Positions 55,324 to 62,095 of a stretch of 62,095 nt of DNA are shown here, one piece after another. The stretch comes from Candidatus Melainabacteria bacterium (GTDB lineage: Bacteria > Cyanobacteriota > Vampirovibrionia > 2-02-FULL-35-15), in the NCBI GenBank assembly GCA_016193285.1, contig JACPSL010000031.1:1-62095 (forward strand). Reading direction: 5' to 3'. The notes below the pieces were generated by a model, which was not told the origin of the DNA, searched no databases, and saw only the letters and a list, made by a program, of their open reading frames with translations. Within the stretch, counting starts at the first letter, position 1. Every line of letters starts with the position of its first letter. The position numbers and the translations under genes were made by a program.

Positions 55324-55336
55324 CAATTTTCTGAAG

Positions 55337-55768
55337 TTAATCTTCTGACATTAAGATAGATTTATTTTTGAATGTCCAAGTCTTATTGTTGCAGTGTATG
55401 AATTTTTCTTTTTTATCAGTACCAGCGGTTTCAGTTAATATTTTATTTAGCCGTGAGCATAATTTATATGCTATTTTTTTATCTTTGCCCTTTGTCTTAG
55501 CTACACCCTTTATCTCTTTTTCTTGAACTGCTTTATCATATTTACTTATAAAATATCCGTGTAATCTTTTAAGTTGTGGAGTGAGTTTTACAACTGAACT
55601 CTGAGACGCTATTAATCCATCTTTATAGGCTGTCAAGTTACCAATCCTATATGCTTCTTTTAGCTGTTTAGAGGTCTCATAATCTTGCACTTCGCGACAT
55701 ATTAATCTCTCACTCAACTCTATAGAATGTTTTGTCCCAGTAGCAGTAACTTCTTTTTTATATTTCAT
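55337..55768 (-). CDS. Basic hypothetical protein
   Basis: 143 residues, strongly basic (many KK and KGK groups) and helical, with EVQDYETSKQLKEAYRIGNL and KRLHGYFISKYDKAVQEKEI. Possibly nucleic-acid binding. No family recognised. It lies upstream of the TTTGAACT boxes on the same strand as the element operon. Confidence 0.5.
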   Translation of the reverse strand: MKYKKEVTATGTKHSIELSERLICREVQDYETSKQLKEAYRIGNLTAYKDGLIASQSSVVKLTPQLKRLHGYFISKYDKAVQEKEIKGVAKTKGKDKKIAYKLCSRLNKILTETAGTDKKEKFIHCNNKTWTFKNKSILMSED

Positions 55769-55902
55769 AGTAATATGTTTTATGTAGTGTTAATTTTATT
55801 TTTACATTAATAATACCAGTAATTTTTCAACTAATCGCCCAACACTCAATTATTAGATTCCATAGGCTTTTTGTTATTGCCCCGAGCATCAAGCAATAAT
55901 AA

Positions 55903-56079
55903 AGCATTTGTCAAAACAATGCACATGGTCTAAGAAGAACTTTTGCAACAGTAGCGGCTAACGCTGGCAAACCACTAAATATTATTTCACTTGCTTTAGG
56001 ACATGCTGATTTAAAGACTACGCAGGGGTATTTGATGACAACTCAAGATGAAGTAATTAAAGAGATGCAGGGGTGGTAA
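55903..56079 (+). pseudogene. C-terminal remnant of a tyrosine recombinase (phage/Xer-type integrase)
   Basis: No start codon, but the frame reads HGLRRTFATVAANAG, ISLALGHADLKTTQGYL and ends EVIKEMQGW at TAA 56077-56079. This includes the catalytic box II HxLRRT-like Arg, the LGHxxxxTTxxYL His/Tyr motif, and so the last 55 residues of an integrase. Everything upstream is missing. It marks an older integration event at the left edge of the accessory region. Confidence 0.8.
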
Positions 56080-56194
56080 ATAAGAACTTATAGATTTTCA
56101 ATTTAGTGGAATTGGTAGTGCCTGAAAGATTGGAGAAGACTACTGAGAAAAATATAACTCACTATATGTTTTTATTTTATATTAAGTGCTTGAG

Positions 56195-56740
56195 CTACCC
56201 CTGATTGGTAATTTTAGTATGCAGATAAAGATAAGCATGATTACCATTTTTTGTAATGTCAAATATTCTTGGTGCTTCAGAACCTACTAATCTACCACCT
56301 GTTTCAAAATTACCATGAACAGTGCCAACTTGAGGTGTTATTTTTAATTTAGTTGTATCACCTTCTTTTCCTGAATATCTTGCTTCATAGTAGTTCTCAT
56401 CAAAGCCATCTTTCAATTGACAACCAGCTGGCAAAGTAAGGACTTTTTCTCTTTCTTTGCTAGCATCTATTTCAATCCAAAATTTAATAGGGTCTCTTTG
56501 CAAATCACTAACTACTTCCAAGCGTGCTGCTCTTAAATACTGAGTATAATCAAATGAAGCTGGTTCTAAACCAGCTCTTTTTGCACTGTTTGCAATTGAA
56601 ACTTCTCTTTCAATAACATCATCAGAAGGGACTTCAACACCAAATCTCTCTGAAATAGCTGCTTTCAAACTAAAAAGTTTGGATTTATCAAGTAGTGGTC
56701 TATCAGCATTTCCACCAGAACCAATAGAATTTGTAATCAT
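56195..56740 (-). CDS. Hypothetical protein
   Basis: 181 residues, preceded by AAGGAG. A Gly/Asn-rich start (NSIGSGGNADRPLLD) leads to a helical part with FGVEVPSDDVIEREVSIANSAKR and a beta-rich C-terminal half (VLTLPAGCQLKDGFDENYYEARY, TPQVGTVHGNFETGGRLV). No signal peptide, no recognised domain. Confidence 0.55.
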   Translation of the reverse strand: MITNSIGSGGNADRPLLDKSKLFSLKAAISERFGVEVPSDDVIEREVSIANSAKRAGLEPASFDYTQYLRAARLEVVSDLQRDPIKFWIEIDASKEREKVLTLPAGCQLKDGFDENYYEARYSGKEGDTTKLKITPQVGTVHGNFETGGRLVGSEAPRIFDITKNGNHAYLYLHTKITNQG

Positions 56741-57012
56741 TTTTTATCTCCTTCTTAAATATTTATCTGAATACATTTATATTTCTATATTAGCAAATGC
56801 AAAAAAAAAATACATTAAATTTATTTAATGTAAAAATAAAGAAATTATAAAGGTGGTCTAAATTGGCTTATTAAATGAATTTTGTTAGGATTTAAGTTAA
56901 ATTAAGGATTGGGGATAAGATAGATGGCACAACAGGCAAATTGGTAAAAATAAGAATTGCTTTATTTTCCCTGATAGCAGATTGCAAAAGCAAAAGTCAA
57001 AACCAAAGTGAG

Positions 57013-57018
57013 TATAAT
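57013..57018 (+). promoter_or_regulatory. TATAAT element directly before a start codon
   Basis: TATAAT ends 6 bases before ATG 57025, placing a transcription start near the A of the ATG. A matching -35 is not clear. Confidence 0.4.
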
Positions 57019-57024
57019 ATCAGT

Positions 57025-57342
57025 ATGAAGAATATATTTATATCAGCTTGTATTATTGCATTAGTACAAACTAATGCAATGCCATTATATGCCCATAATG
57101 CAACTGATGCTTATGATGCAGTTCTCAGGCAATCTGCTTTAATTACAAGTGTGCAAATACAAAGTAATTTACAAAGTCTAAAGGACAAAGACTTTTTAAC
57201 TTCTGTTAGTTTGGAAGATATTAAAAGAGATGTTGATTTTTTAAATCAAATTAATACAACTTTGCAACTCAACAGTTTAGAATCCCATCACCATAGCAAT
57301 AATCCATGCTCTGTATTCCAAGATGACTTAAATAATTACTAA
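57025..57342 (+). CDS. Small secreted hypothetical protein
   Basis: 105 residues from ATG 57025: signal peptide (KNIFISACIIALVQTNAMPLYA) and a short helical mature protein with HHH near the end (SLESHHHSNNPC). A longer TTG start at 56941 would hide the signal peptide and is disfavoured. There is no Shine-Dalgarno before the ATG; a TATAAT hexamer sits 6 bases upstream, so the mRNA may be leaderless. Confidence 0.55.
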   Translation: MKNIFISACIIALVQTNAMPLYAHNATDAYDAVLRQSALITSVQIQSNLQSLKDKDFLTSVSLEDIKRDVDFLNQINTTLQLNSLESHHHSNNPCSVFQDDLNNY

Positions 57343-57420
57343 CTACAAGCATATTATTCAAGCATATTGTTGTAGTGTTGTATTGAAAACCAAAAATTTC
57401 AGAAAGTTGTTAGACCATCA

Positions 57421-57441
57421 GGGCGAGGCGTAGCCGAGCCC
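57421..57441. repeat. Short GC-rich imperfect palindrome
   Basis: GGGCGAGGCGTAGCCGAGCC and one more C: nested GGGC/GCCC and GGC/GCC arms in an otherwise AT-rich 246-bp gap (57343-57588) without a gene. Looks like another interspersed repeat. Confidence 0.45.
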
Positions 57442-57588
57442 AAAACCCAATACCACCCAGGGGTAGGTGCATTTGTTTTTTCTTTGCAAAAGATATAAGT
57501 TAGTTTATTTCAAGTTCTATGGCTTTGTGCAATCCATACATTTAAAATAAATAGTGCAATGCCTGGTGGGGTAAAATAAATTATAAGA

Positions 57589-57879
57589 TTATGCGGCACA
57601 AGCCAACTCAGGAATATGCAAATACTCCTTATATTCTATAATTTTAGTTCTAACACGATCCACGATGTCCCGCCAACTGGTACGAAGCGGTATCAAAGCC
57701 GCTTCTTTCTCAGTCTCTGACAGTGTTTCATTTCTAAATCCAAAGCAACCACTAAAAAATGTTTCCAGTATTCTTATTAGCTTTGCGTAAAGGGTTCTTA
57801 AAAGGAATAGTTTTTGTTCATAAGTAAATCTTGAAACATCAATAATTTTGCCAAGATTTTCATTTTTTACGTTTGTCAT
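57589..57879 (-). CDS. Hypothetical helical protein (intact copy of a duplicated gene)
   Basis: 96 residues, all helical: FTYEQKLFLLRTLYAKLIRILETFF, then SWRDIVDRVRTKIIEYKEYLHIPELACAA. No family recognised. A second, broken copy of the gene exists: its C-terminal end at 60638-60748 and its upstream flank at 61406-61468. That means the gene was duplicated in this region and selected or carried as a unit. Confidence 0.6.
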   Translation of the reverse strand: MTNVKNENLGKIIDVSRFTYEQKLFLLRTLYAKLIRILETFFSGCFGFRNETLSETEKEAALIPLRTSWRDIVDRVRTKIIEYKEYLHIPELACAA

Positions 57880-57940
57880 TGTAATTTTTGGTTAATTTCT
57901 TAACCTAAATATTAAATCATTATGAATATTATTTCAATCA
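57877..57940. repeat. Upstream flank of the 96-residue gene (copy 1)
   Basis: From CATTGTAATTTTTGGTTAA onward, about 60 bp align to 61406-61468 at roughly 80 percent identity. Confidence 0.65.
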
Positions 57941-58088
57941 TCTTGAGCCTTAAAACTAAGTATTTAAGGGCTTTGTCAAGCATTTCTTAAACTTTTAGCT
58001 GATTGCATTTATATTATGTATGTTAGGATTGAAAGCCGTTCAACAAATCATATTTTCAAAATTATTTTAAAATAAGGAGTATTTAAAA

Positions 58089-58676
58089 ATGTCTAATTCT
58101 CTAAGAGTAGATGTCACAGATAGAGGAACTCAATTAGTACCTCTCATAAGAAGTGTAATTCAAAGGCAAGGCATAAATGTAAGAGACCCAATTAAAGAAG
58201 CATATGAATTTTGTGCATCCCGTGGAATAGATTTTTCTAAACCTGTTGCCCACAAACCAGCTCCTGTAAAAGAAGAACGTGAAACTCCTATACCATGGCA
58301 TGACTTTAGAGACCCAGCCACTTATTTTTCTCCTATGGTTTTTGACCTTGATTTATATACTCCTTTCAGAGATATAACGATTAAGCTTGTGAAAGGAATT
58401 GCAGATGAAGTTAGACAAAGTAATATTAATGTAGAATCAAGCACTCCTGAGGAACTTTTAGATGCAATTGGTTTAGCAATATCTAAAAAGTTACCAAAAG
58501 GTATTGAAAGCGGAGAACCCATGAATTTGAGAGGTTTTCTAATGATGAGTCAAATACCAATGGAGCCTGAAGAATTAGTTTTAGGAGTATATCAAGAACT
58601 TACGGGTGTAAACGTTGTTGAATATAAAAGTGTAGATATTAAACCTATACTACCTGAACAACTTAAGAAAACATAA
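58089..58676 (+). CDS. Hypothetical protein, first gene of a two-gene unit
   Basis: 195 residues with a TAAGGAG Shine-Dalgarno 12 bases before ATG. Mixed alpha/beta; segments VDVTDRGTQLVPLIRSVIQRQG, TPIPWHDFRDPATYFSPMVFDLD, FRDITIKLVKGIADEVRQ. No signal peptide or known motif. It lies 16 bp before the 321-residue gene, so the pair is co-transcribed. Confidence 0.6.
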   Translation: MSNSLRVDVTDRGTQLVPLIRSVIQRQGINVRDPIKEAYEFCASRGIDFSKPVAHKPAPVKEERETPIPWHDFRDPATYFSPMVFDLDLYTPFRDITIKLVKGIADEVRQSNINVESSTPEELLDAIGLAISKKLPKGIESGEPMNLRGFLMMSQIPMEPEELVLGVYQELTGVNVVEYKSVDIKPILPEQLKKT

Positions 58677-58692
58677 AGTAATTTAAAAACAT

Positions 58693-59658
58693 ATGCAAAT
58701 ACAGGGTATTGAAAAAAGAATTTTTCAAGGTGGAGTAATATTACCTGATTATAACCACGCAGTAGCTGCAATATCAGATTATGTTTCATCCGTAAGGACG
58801 CGGCCTAGTATTGCTCCTACACTGACAGAACTAGCTAGTGAATCTTCCGGTTATGAGTTTTTACCGGCTTCTGCTTTAGAGGCTAAAGGAAGACTTCTAG
58901 CGCAAAGAAGATTACTAACAAAATTAAGGCAAGAAATACTTCCTGTAATGAAAAAAGAACTAGAGTCAAAAGGTGTTGCTAAGATAACTGATAACCATGA
59001 CGATTACATAACTCCATATAGAGGAATGCAATTAATTCTTTTACCAAATGGTCAAGTTGAATTTAAGATATTTCAAGACAAGGATGCAATTGATAAAATT
59101 GCTGAGGCATACAATTGTGAGGTTGGACTTGAATGTGCAGAAGTCCATATAAACTTTCAAGATTCAGAAACAGTAATTTATGACTTTAATCTTCTTTTAG
59201 AAATACTCACCCAGGTTAAAGAAATTAAATCACAAACACTAGAAGCAAATAGATTAGCAGAAGAAAATTATTTTAATTCTGTAGTTGACAGACGAGTTCA
59301 TTGGACTTTTGATCTCCCATTAATGGAAGATTTAAGAGCAGATTTACTTTGTCATGGTTCTGCAATATTTTATGCTGATAAACAACAAAGTGAAGCAGGA
59401 AAACTTAATGGTGGGAAGATTGAATTGCCAGCTAGACTTCACAAGTTTAAAGATTCCTATGAACGCTTTGCTATATTTTTACTTAGCACCCAAGAAGGTG
59501 GTAATGGCAATTATGAATATGTGCCTCCTCACCTCTCAATTTATGGCCAACCTAAAAAAGCCGCAGAAGAACTCATTGATAAAATTCAAGTTGCAGCAGT
59601 TGAAGTTACAGGTGCAGATAGACAAGCTAAAGTCTTCAAATGCGGAGTGCAAGTATAA
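58693..59658 (+). CDS. Hypothetical protein, second gene of a two-gene unit
   Basis: 321 residues, cytoplasmic by appearance. Segments: helical EAKGRLLAQRRLLTKLRQEILPVMKKEL, beta-rich MQLILLPNGQVEFKIFQDKDAI and VEVTGADRQAKVFKCG at the end. No recognised domain, no catalytic motif that I can name. Paired with the upstream 195-residue gene. Confidence 0.6.
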   Translation: MQIQGIEKRIFQGGVILPDYNHAVAAISDYVSSVRTRPSIAPTLTELASESSGYEFLPASALEAKGRLLAQRRLLTKLRQEILPVMKKELESKGVAKITDNHDDYITPYRGMQLILLPNGQVEFKIFQDKDAIDKIAEAYNCEVGLECAEVHINFQDSETVIYDFNLLLEILTQVKEIKSQTLEANRLAEENYFNSVVDRRVHWTFDLPLMEDLRADLLCHGSAIFYADKQQSEAGKLNGGKIELPARLHKFKDSYERFAIFLLSTQEGGNGNYEYVPPHLSIYGQPKKAAEELIDKIQVAAVEVTGADRQAKVFKCGVQV

Positions 59659-59826
59659 TAACTTTTAAGTTCCATGATTTTGAGTAGTGTTAAAACAATT
59701 AAACTGCATTTTACTGCAAGTCTTAGCTATTTTTACCAGTTTTTATAACCTTAACTGGACAATAACAATCATTTGGGTATAATAATACTGAACCTCTGAA
59801 AGCTCGAATGGGCCGTAGGAGGTGTT

Positions 59827-60615
59827 TCATTTAGTAGGGTAATAAACTATTCCATATTTTTCATTTTGAGAAGCACTTAGATTTAAAATATTTTTCATTG
59901 ATTCCAGCCACTCTGTAATTTTCTTTTCATCTACAATAGCAGGCATTCTGTTGTGTAATTTACCTTTTAATTTTGTAAGCATAATATAAGAATAAACTAC
60001 AAAAGCCATTAAGTCAGATACCTGAATCCAGTAAGATTCTCTTGAATCTTTTGGCAAAGGGTCTTCTATAAGCAGTTTTATTTCCTGCCTGTAACTTGCT
60101 TGATTAAACTTTGATGGTATAAAGTTTATTTTCTGGATTTTTCTTGTAGTATCTCTCATAACCCCAACTCGGCCTTCATCAGTAATTATTAAAAATCTTT
60201 CGTCAGGCTTCTGCCGGATTAAAGTATTTTCAACTCGCTGAACAGAATAACTCAATGCTGTTTCCAGAACCTTATAATTTGGTGACTTCACAATCGTTTT
60301 ATTTATTGCAACATTTATAGCTTGAATGTCCAGGGTAGAAATAAACTTACAAAATAAATCAACTGCTAAAATCCTGTCATTATCACTAATACCAAACTGT
60401 CTGAATGGATTTTTATTTAATAAAAATTGCTTTGTATGGAACTCTAATTTGACTGGTAACCCAAAATCCTGTTTTAACTGAACTCTAAAATTATGAATCT
60501 TTTGATAGATGTCTTTCCAGTTTAAACTGTGAACGTATAAACAGGAAAGTACAAAAATTGGTGTTGAACCTGGTAGTCCATCATCTCCTGCTTCGTCATA
60601 GTATGCAATATACAT
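59827..60615 (-). CDS. DUF3800 domain protein
   Basis: 262 residues. The start YIAYYDEAGDDG is the DUF3800 signature (YxDExG with acidic metal-binding residues of an RNase H-like fold). Further acidic positions lie in LIITDEGRVG and the DLMAFVVYSYIM region. DUF3800 genes are frequent in defence islands and mobile elements, but their reaction is not established. The C-terminal part (LSASQNEKYGIVYYP) is also typical. Confidence 0.8.
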   Translation of the reverse strand: MYIAYYDEAGDDGLPGSTPIFVLSCLYVHSLNWKDIYQKIHNFRVQLKQDFGLPVKLEFHTKQFLLNKNPFRQFGISDNDRILAVDLFCKFISTLDIQAINVAINKTIVKSPNYKVLETALSYSVQRVENTLIRQKPDERFLIITDEGRVGVMRDTTRKIQKINFIPSKFNQASYRQEIKLLIEDPLPKDSRESYWIQVSDLMAFVVYSYIMLTKLKGKLHNRMPAIVDEKKITEWLESMKNILNLSASQNEKYGIVYYPTK

Positions 60616-60637
60616 AAGTGCCTATTATATCTGCTTT

Positions 60638-60748
60638 TTATGCAGCTAACGCTAACTTGGGAATATAAATCTGCCCTTTATGGTTTATAATTTTAGTTCG
60701 AACTTCGTCCCAGATTCCCCGGTTTTTATATAGCGCTCTGCATTTCAT
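60638..60748 (-). pseudogene. C-terminal fragment of a second copy of the 96-residue gene
   Basis: Encodes GIWDEVRTKIINHKGQIYIPKLALAA before TAA, matching the end of the 57589 gene (DIVDRVRTKIIEYKEYLHIPELACAA) in protein and at about 70 percent in DNA. Homology stops near 60725-60740, where a palindrome begins and the toxin-antitoxin cassette follows. Confidence 0.7.
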
Positions 60749-60758
60749 AATGAAATGC
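60740..60758. repeat. Inverted repeat at the left edge of the toxin-antitoxin cassette
   Basis: GCATTTCAT-A-ATGAAATGC, perfect 9-bp arms, at the point where homology to the 96-residue gene ends. Confidence 0.5.
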
Positions 60759-60791
60759 TCCGCTTTTAACGGTCTCCCCTAACGACGTTCC

Positions 60792-60813
60792 GATTTTTCG
60801 CTTACGAAAAATC
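60792..60813. repeat. Hairpin before the DUF4258 gene
   Basis: GATTTTTCG-CTTA-CGAAAAATC, perfect 9-bp stem with a 4-nt loop, 72 bp before the DUF4258 start. Confidence 0.5.
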
Positions 60814-60884
60814 TTTACTTGAAAATTTGTTTTTCGTCTTTTGGTTCTAACCTAACTTTAAAAACAATAGCTATAATAAAGTTT

Positions 60885-61166
60885 ATGGATTTTTCATCTA
60901 TAGACTTTAGGTTACATGCTGTTCAAAGAATGTATGAACGTGGAATAACAACAATAGATGTTACAGAGGTAGTGAAAAATGGAAAAGTTATTGAACAATA
61001 TTTAGATGATAAACCGTTTCCAAGTTATCTCATGTCAGGTTTTATTAATGGGAAATCACTACATGTAGTAGTTACTATTGACAATAAAACTAAAAAAGCG
61101 ATTATAATTACAGTGTATGAACCTGACCCAAAGTTATGGCAAGCAGGATTTGAAAAGAGAAAATAA
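60885..61166 (+). CDS. DUF4258 protein, putative toxin of a type II TA pair
   Basis: 93 residues from ATG 60885 (an upstream in-frame start is less likely). FRLHAVQRMYERGITTIDVTEVVKNGKVIEQY and LHVVVTIDNKTKKAIIITVYEPDP match DUF4258 proteins, which have an H...R-type RNase-like core (H with RMxxRGI). It lies 2 bp before a YgiT-type zinc finger gene, the standard partner arrangement with toxin first, as in mqsRA-like modules. Confidence 0.8.
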   Translation: MDFSSIDFRLHAVQRMYERGITTIDVTEVVKNGKVIEQYLDDKPFPSYLMSGFINGKSLHVVVTIDNKTKKAIIITVYEPDPKLWQAGFEKRK

Positions 61167-61168
61167 AA

Positions 61169-61396
61169 ATGAAATGTACAATCTGTAAAAATGGTGAAAC
61201 TAAAGAAGGGTATACCACAGCGACCTTAGCTAAGGGAAGTACAACAGTTGTTTTTCAAGATGTCCCTGCACAGGTTTGTCAAAACTGCGGTGAAGCATTT
61301 TTCTCGGAAGAGACTACAACACAGCTCCTCAAACTAGCAGAGTCAGCAGCTAAGTCAGGTGTACAAGTAGAAGTAAGAGAATATTTAGCAGCTTAG
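61169..61396 (+). CDS. YgiT-type zinc finger protein, putative antitoxin
   Basis: 75 residues. N-terminal zinc-binding domain with CTICKNGE and VCQNCGEAFFS (two CxxC pairs), as in MqsA/YgiT antitoxins. The C-terminal HTH of full MqsA is absent; a short helical tail (LLKLAESAAKSGVQVEVREYL) is present instead, as in the short YgiT-type proteins that accompany DUF4258. Follows the toxin by 2 bp. Confidence 0.82.
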   Translation: MKCTICKNGETKEGYTTATLAKGSTTVVFQDVPAQVCQNCGEAFFSEETTTQLLKLAESAAKSGVQVEVREYLAA

Positions 61397-61405
61397 AAAA
61401 AGTAC

Positions 61406-61468
61406 CATTGTAATTTAGGTTAACATTCTTAACTTTAAGATTAAATCGTTATAAATATTACTTTATAA
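61406..61468. repeat. Upstream flank of the broken copy of the 96-residue gene
   Basis: CATTGTAATTTAGGTTAACA and following bases align with 57877-57940. The CAT corresponds to the ATG of the minus-strand gene, so homology ends exactly at the lost start codon. Confidence 0.65.
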
Positions 61469-61548
61469 CATGCCTGGTTATTGTTAATATAAACCCTCAT
61501 GTTAGGAAATTGTATTTTAGAATTATTTAAATTAAAAGGAGAATTACA

Positions 61549-61839
61549 ATGACAACAATACCTGGTGGAGTTACACCTAATCCGGTTGGAGGTACATTGA
61601 GAGTTGAAAAAGATTCTGGAGACAAAATTAGAATGAGTATTGTACTGCCTTATGATCAGGCTGGCTTCAACTCGCAAGAAGAAGCTATGCGATTTCTTTC
61701 ATCTTACTTTAAGTTAAATCCTGCTCAAGAGCTTATAGATACTTATTCTAAGTCTGTAAAAAAATATCCAAACGGTCCAACACTTGAATATTACTTATGG
61801 TGTAGAGACTATCATTTGCAACAAACAGAAGCTGATTAA
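61549..61839 (+). CDS. Small hypothetical protein
   Basis: 96 residues, AAAGGAG Shine-Dalgarno 8 bases before ATG. Gly/Pro/Thr-rich start (TTIPGGVTPNPVGGTLRV) followed by a compact mixed domain (MRFLSSYFKLNPAQELIDTYSKSVKKYPNGPTLEYYLWC). No family recognised. Base composition is like the surrounding accessory genes. Confidence 0.6.
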   Translation: MTTIPGGVTPNPVGGTLRVEKDSGDKIRMSIVLPYDQAGFNSQEEAMRFLSSYFKLNPAQELIDTYSKSVKKYPNGPTLEYYLWCRDYHLQQTEAD

Positions 61840-61972
61840 ACTACATAAAAAATAATATTTTCTTGCTCTTAAGTTCTTCCTTCTGTGGAAAGATTTTTAT
61901 GAATCATTTCAAATTATATTAATAAGTGGCAGTGCAATTATATTCTTGGCTAAATAATACCAATCCCGACAA

Positions 61973-62095
61973 TTAAGCCAACACTAATTTAGCCCAGTCT
62001 CTAGAACATAGAGAGCTTATTCTCAAAGGCTCATGAATAAAGGCATTCCAGGCTCTTACACAAGCATTTGCAATGTCATCCCAATCTTTGAAGAC
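61973..62095 (-). pseudogene. C-terminal end of an IS630-family transposase (cut by window edge)
   Basis: Open to the window edge; the last 40 residues read FKDWDDIANACVRAWNAF and then RISSLCSRDWAKLV before TAA. The W...CxxAWN and RIxSLxxRDW pattern is the usual end of IS630-type DDE transposases. Whether the gene is complete outside the window is unknown. Confidence 0.75.

Noticed and set aside
49496-56190. Second copy of the tRNA-Arg 3' end marking the far att site
   Set aside because: I looked for the T-arm sequence GGTTCGAGTCCC downstream and did not find it; large serine integrases leave only a very short core, so the far boundary stays undefined.
56941-57024. TTG start giving a 133-residue version of the small secreted protein
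   Set aside because: The added residues would place the signal peptide internally; ATG 57025 is more consistent.

Overview
The window is AT-rich, densely packed chromosomal DNA from a Gram-negative bacterium. It carries MCE/MlaD, ExbB/ExbD, CcdA and lipoproteins (double-membrane envelope), a futalosine-pathway menaquinone enzyme (MqnE), two primary-like sigma-70 factors, an OmpR-type response regulator and a RecG with a long N-terminal extension. The interspersed 28-nt palindromes (GTAGAGACG...CGTCTCTAC and GTAGGGGC...GCCCCTAC) resemble repeats common in cyanobacterial genomes. No photosynthesis gene is present. My best guess is a non-photosynthetic cyanobacterial relative (Melainabacteria/Vampirovibrionia type); this is inference from gene content, not a placement by phylogeny.

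Layout. 1-16 kb: transposase remnant; exbB-exbD-proB-tatC (overlapping stops and starts); a minus-strand sat-trpC-membrane protein unit; an MCE protein with an inserted coiled coil; a sigma factor with a divergent region 4.2; FAH-family enzyme, threonine dehydratase, a PrkA-like ATPase/kinase, queA, a glycosyltransferase and a small zinc-finger protein. 16.2-20.1 kb: a lone 23S rRNA gene flanked by a processing stem, with a 696-nt group I intron at the I-CeuI position that encodes a LAGLIDADG protein. 20.1-35.9 kb: small ORFs, yjbQ, an M23 peptidase, a frameshifted nucleotidyltransferase, mqnE, pheA, a two-component pair, recG, a ureohydrolase homologue lacking metal ligands, bioD (apparently AUA start) overlapping ftsZ, rsgA and bioY. 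36-48.7 kb: coiled-coil protein, second sigma factor, LCP protein-glycosyltransferase-ThDP decarboxylase-fused CoA-transferase operon, CcdA/thioredoxin lipoprotein, HD phosphohydrolase, tRNA-Ala.

49.4-56.1 kb looks like a small integrated element. A large serine recombinase ends inside (antisense to) tRNA-Arg(UCG), followed by an excisionase-like HTH protein, a zinc-ribbon protein, a CHC2-TOPRIM-ATPase primase/helicase with an internal duplication, small ORFs, TTTGAACT boxes in the control region, and a tyrosine-integrase remnant at the far side. No capsid, conjugation or portal genes are visible. 56.1-62.1 kb is an accessory region of mostly unrecognised genes. It includes a DUF3800 protein and a DUF4258/YgiT-type toxin-antitoxin pair that appears to have replaced the middle of a second copy of a neighbouring 96-residue gene. 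The window ends in an IS630-type transposase fragment.

The most striking global pattern is that several unrelated repeat classes lie inside essential or housekeeping coding sequences and are translated in frame (trpC twice, threonine dehydratase twice, queA twice, HD hydrolase, recG, bioD, mqnE, CoA-transferase). In the CoA-transferase the repeat sits exactly at the junction of two fused subunits.
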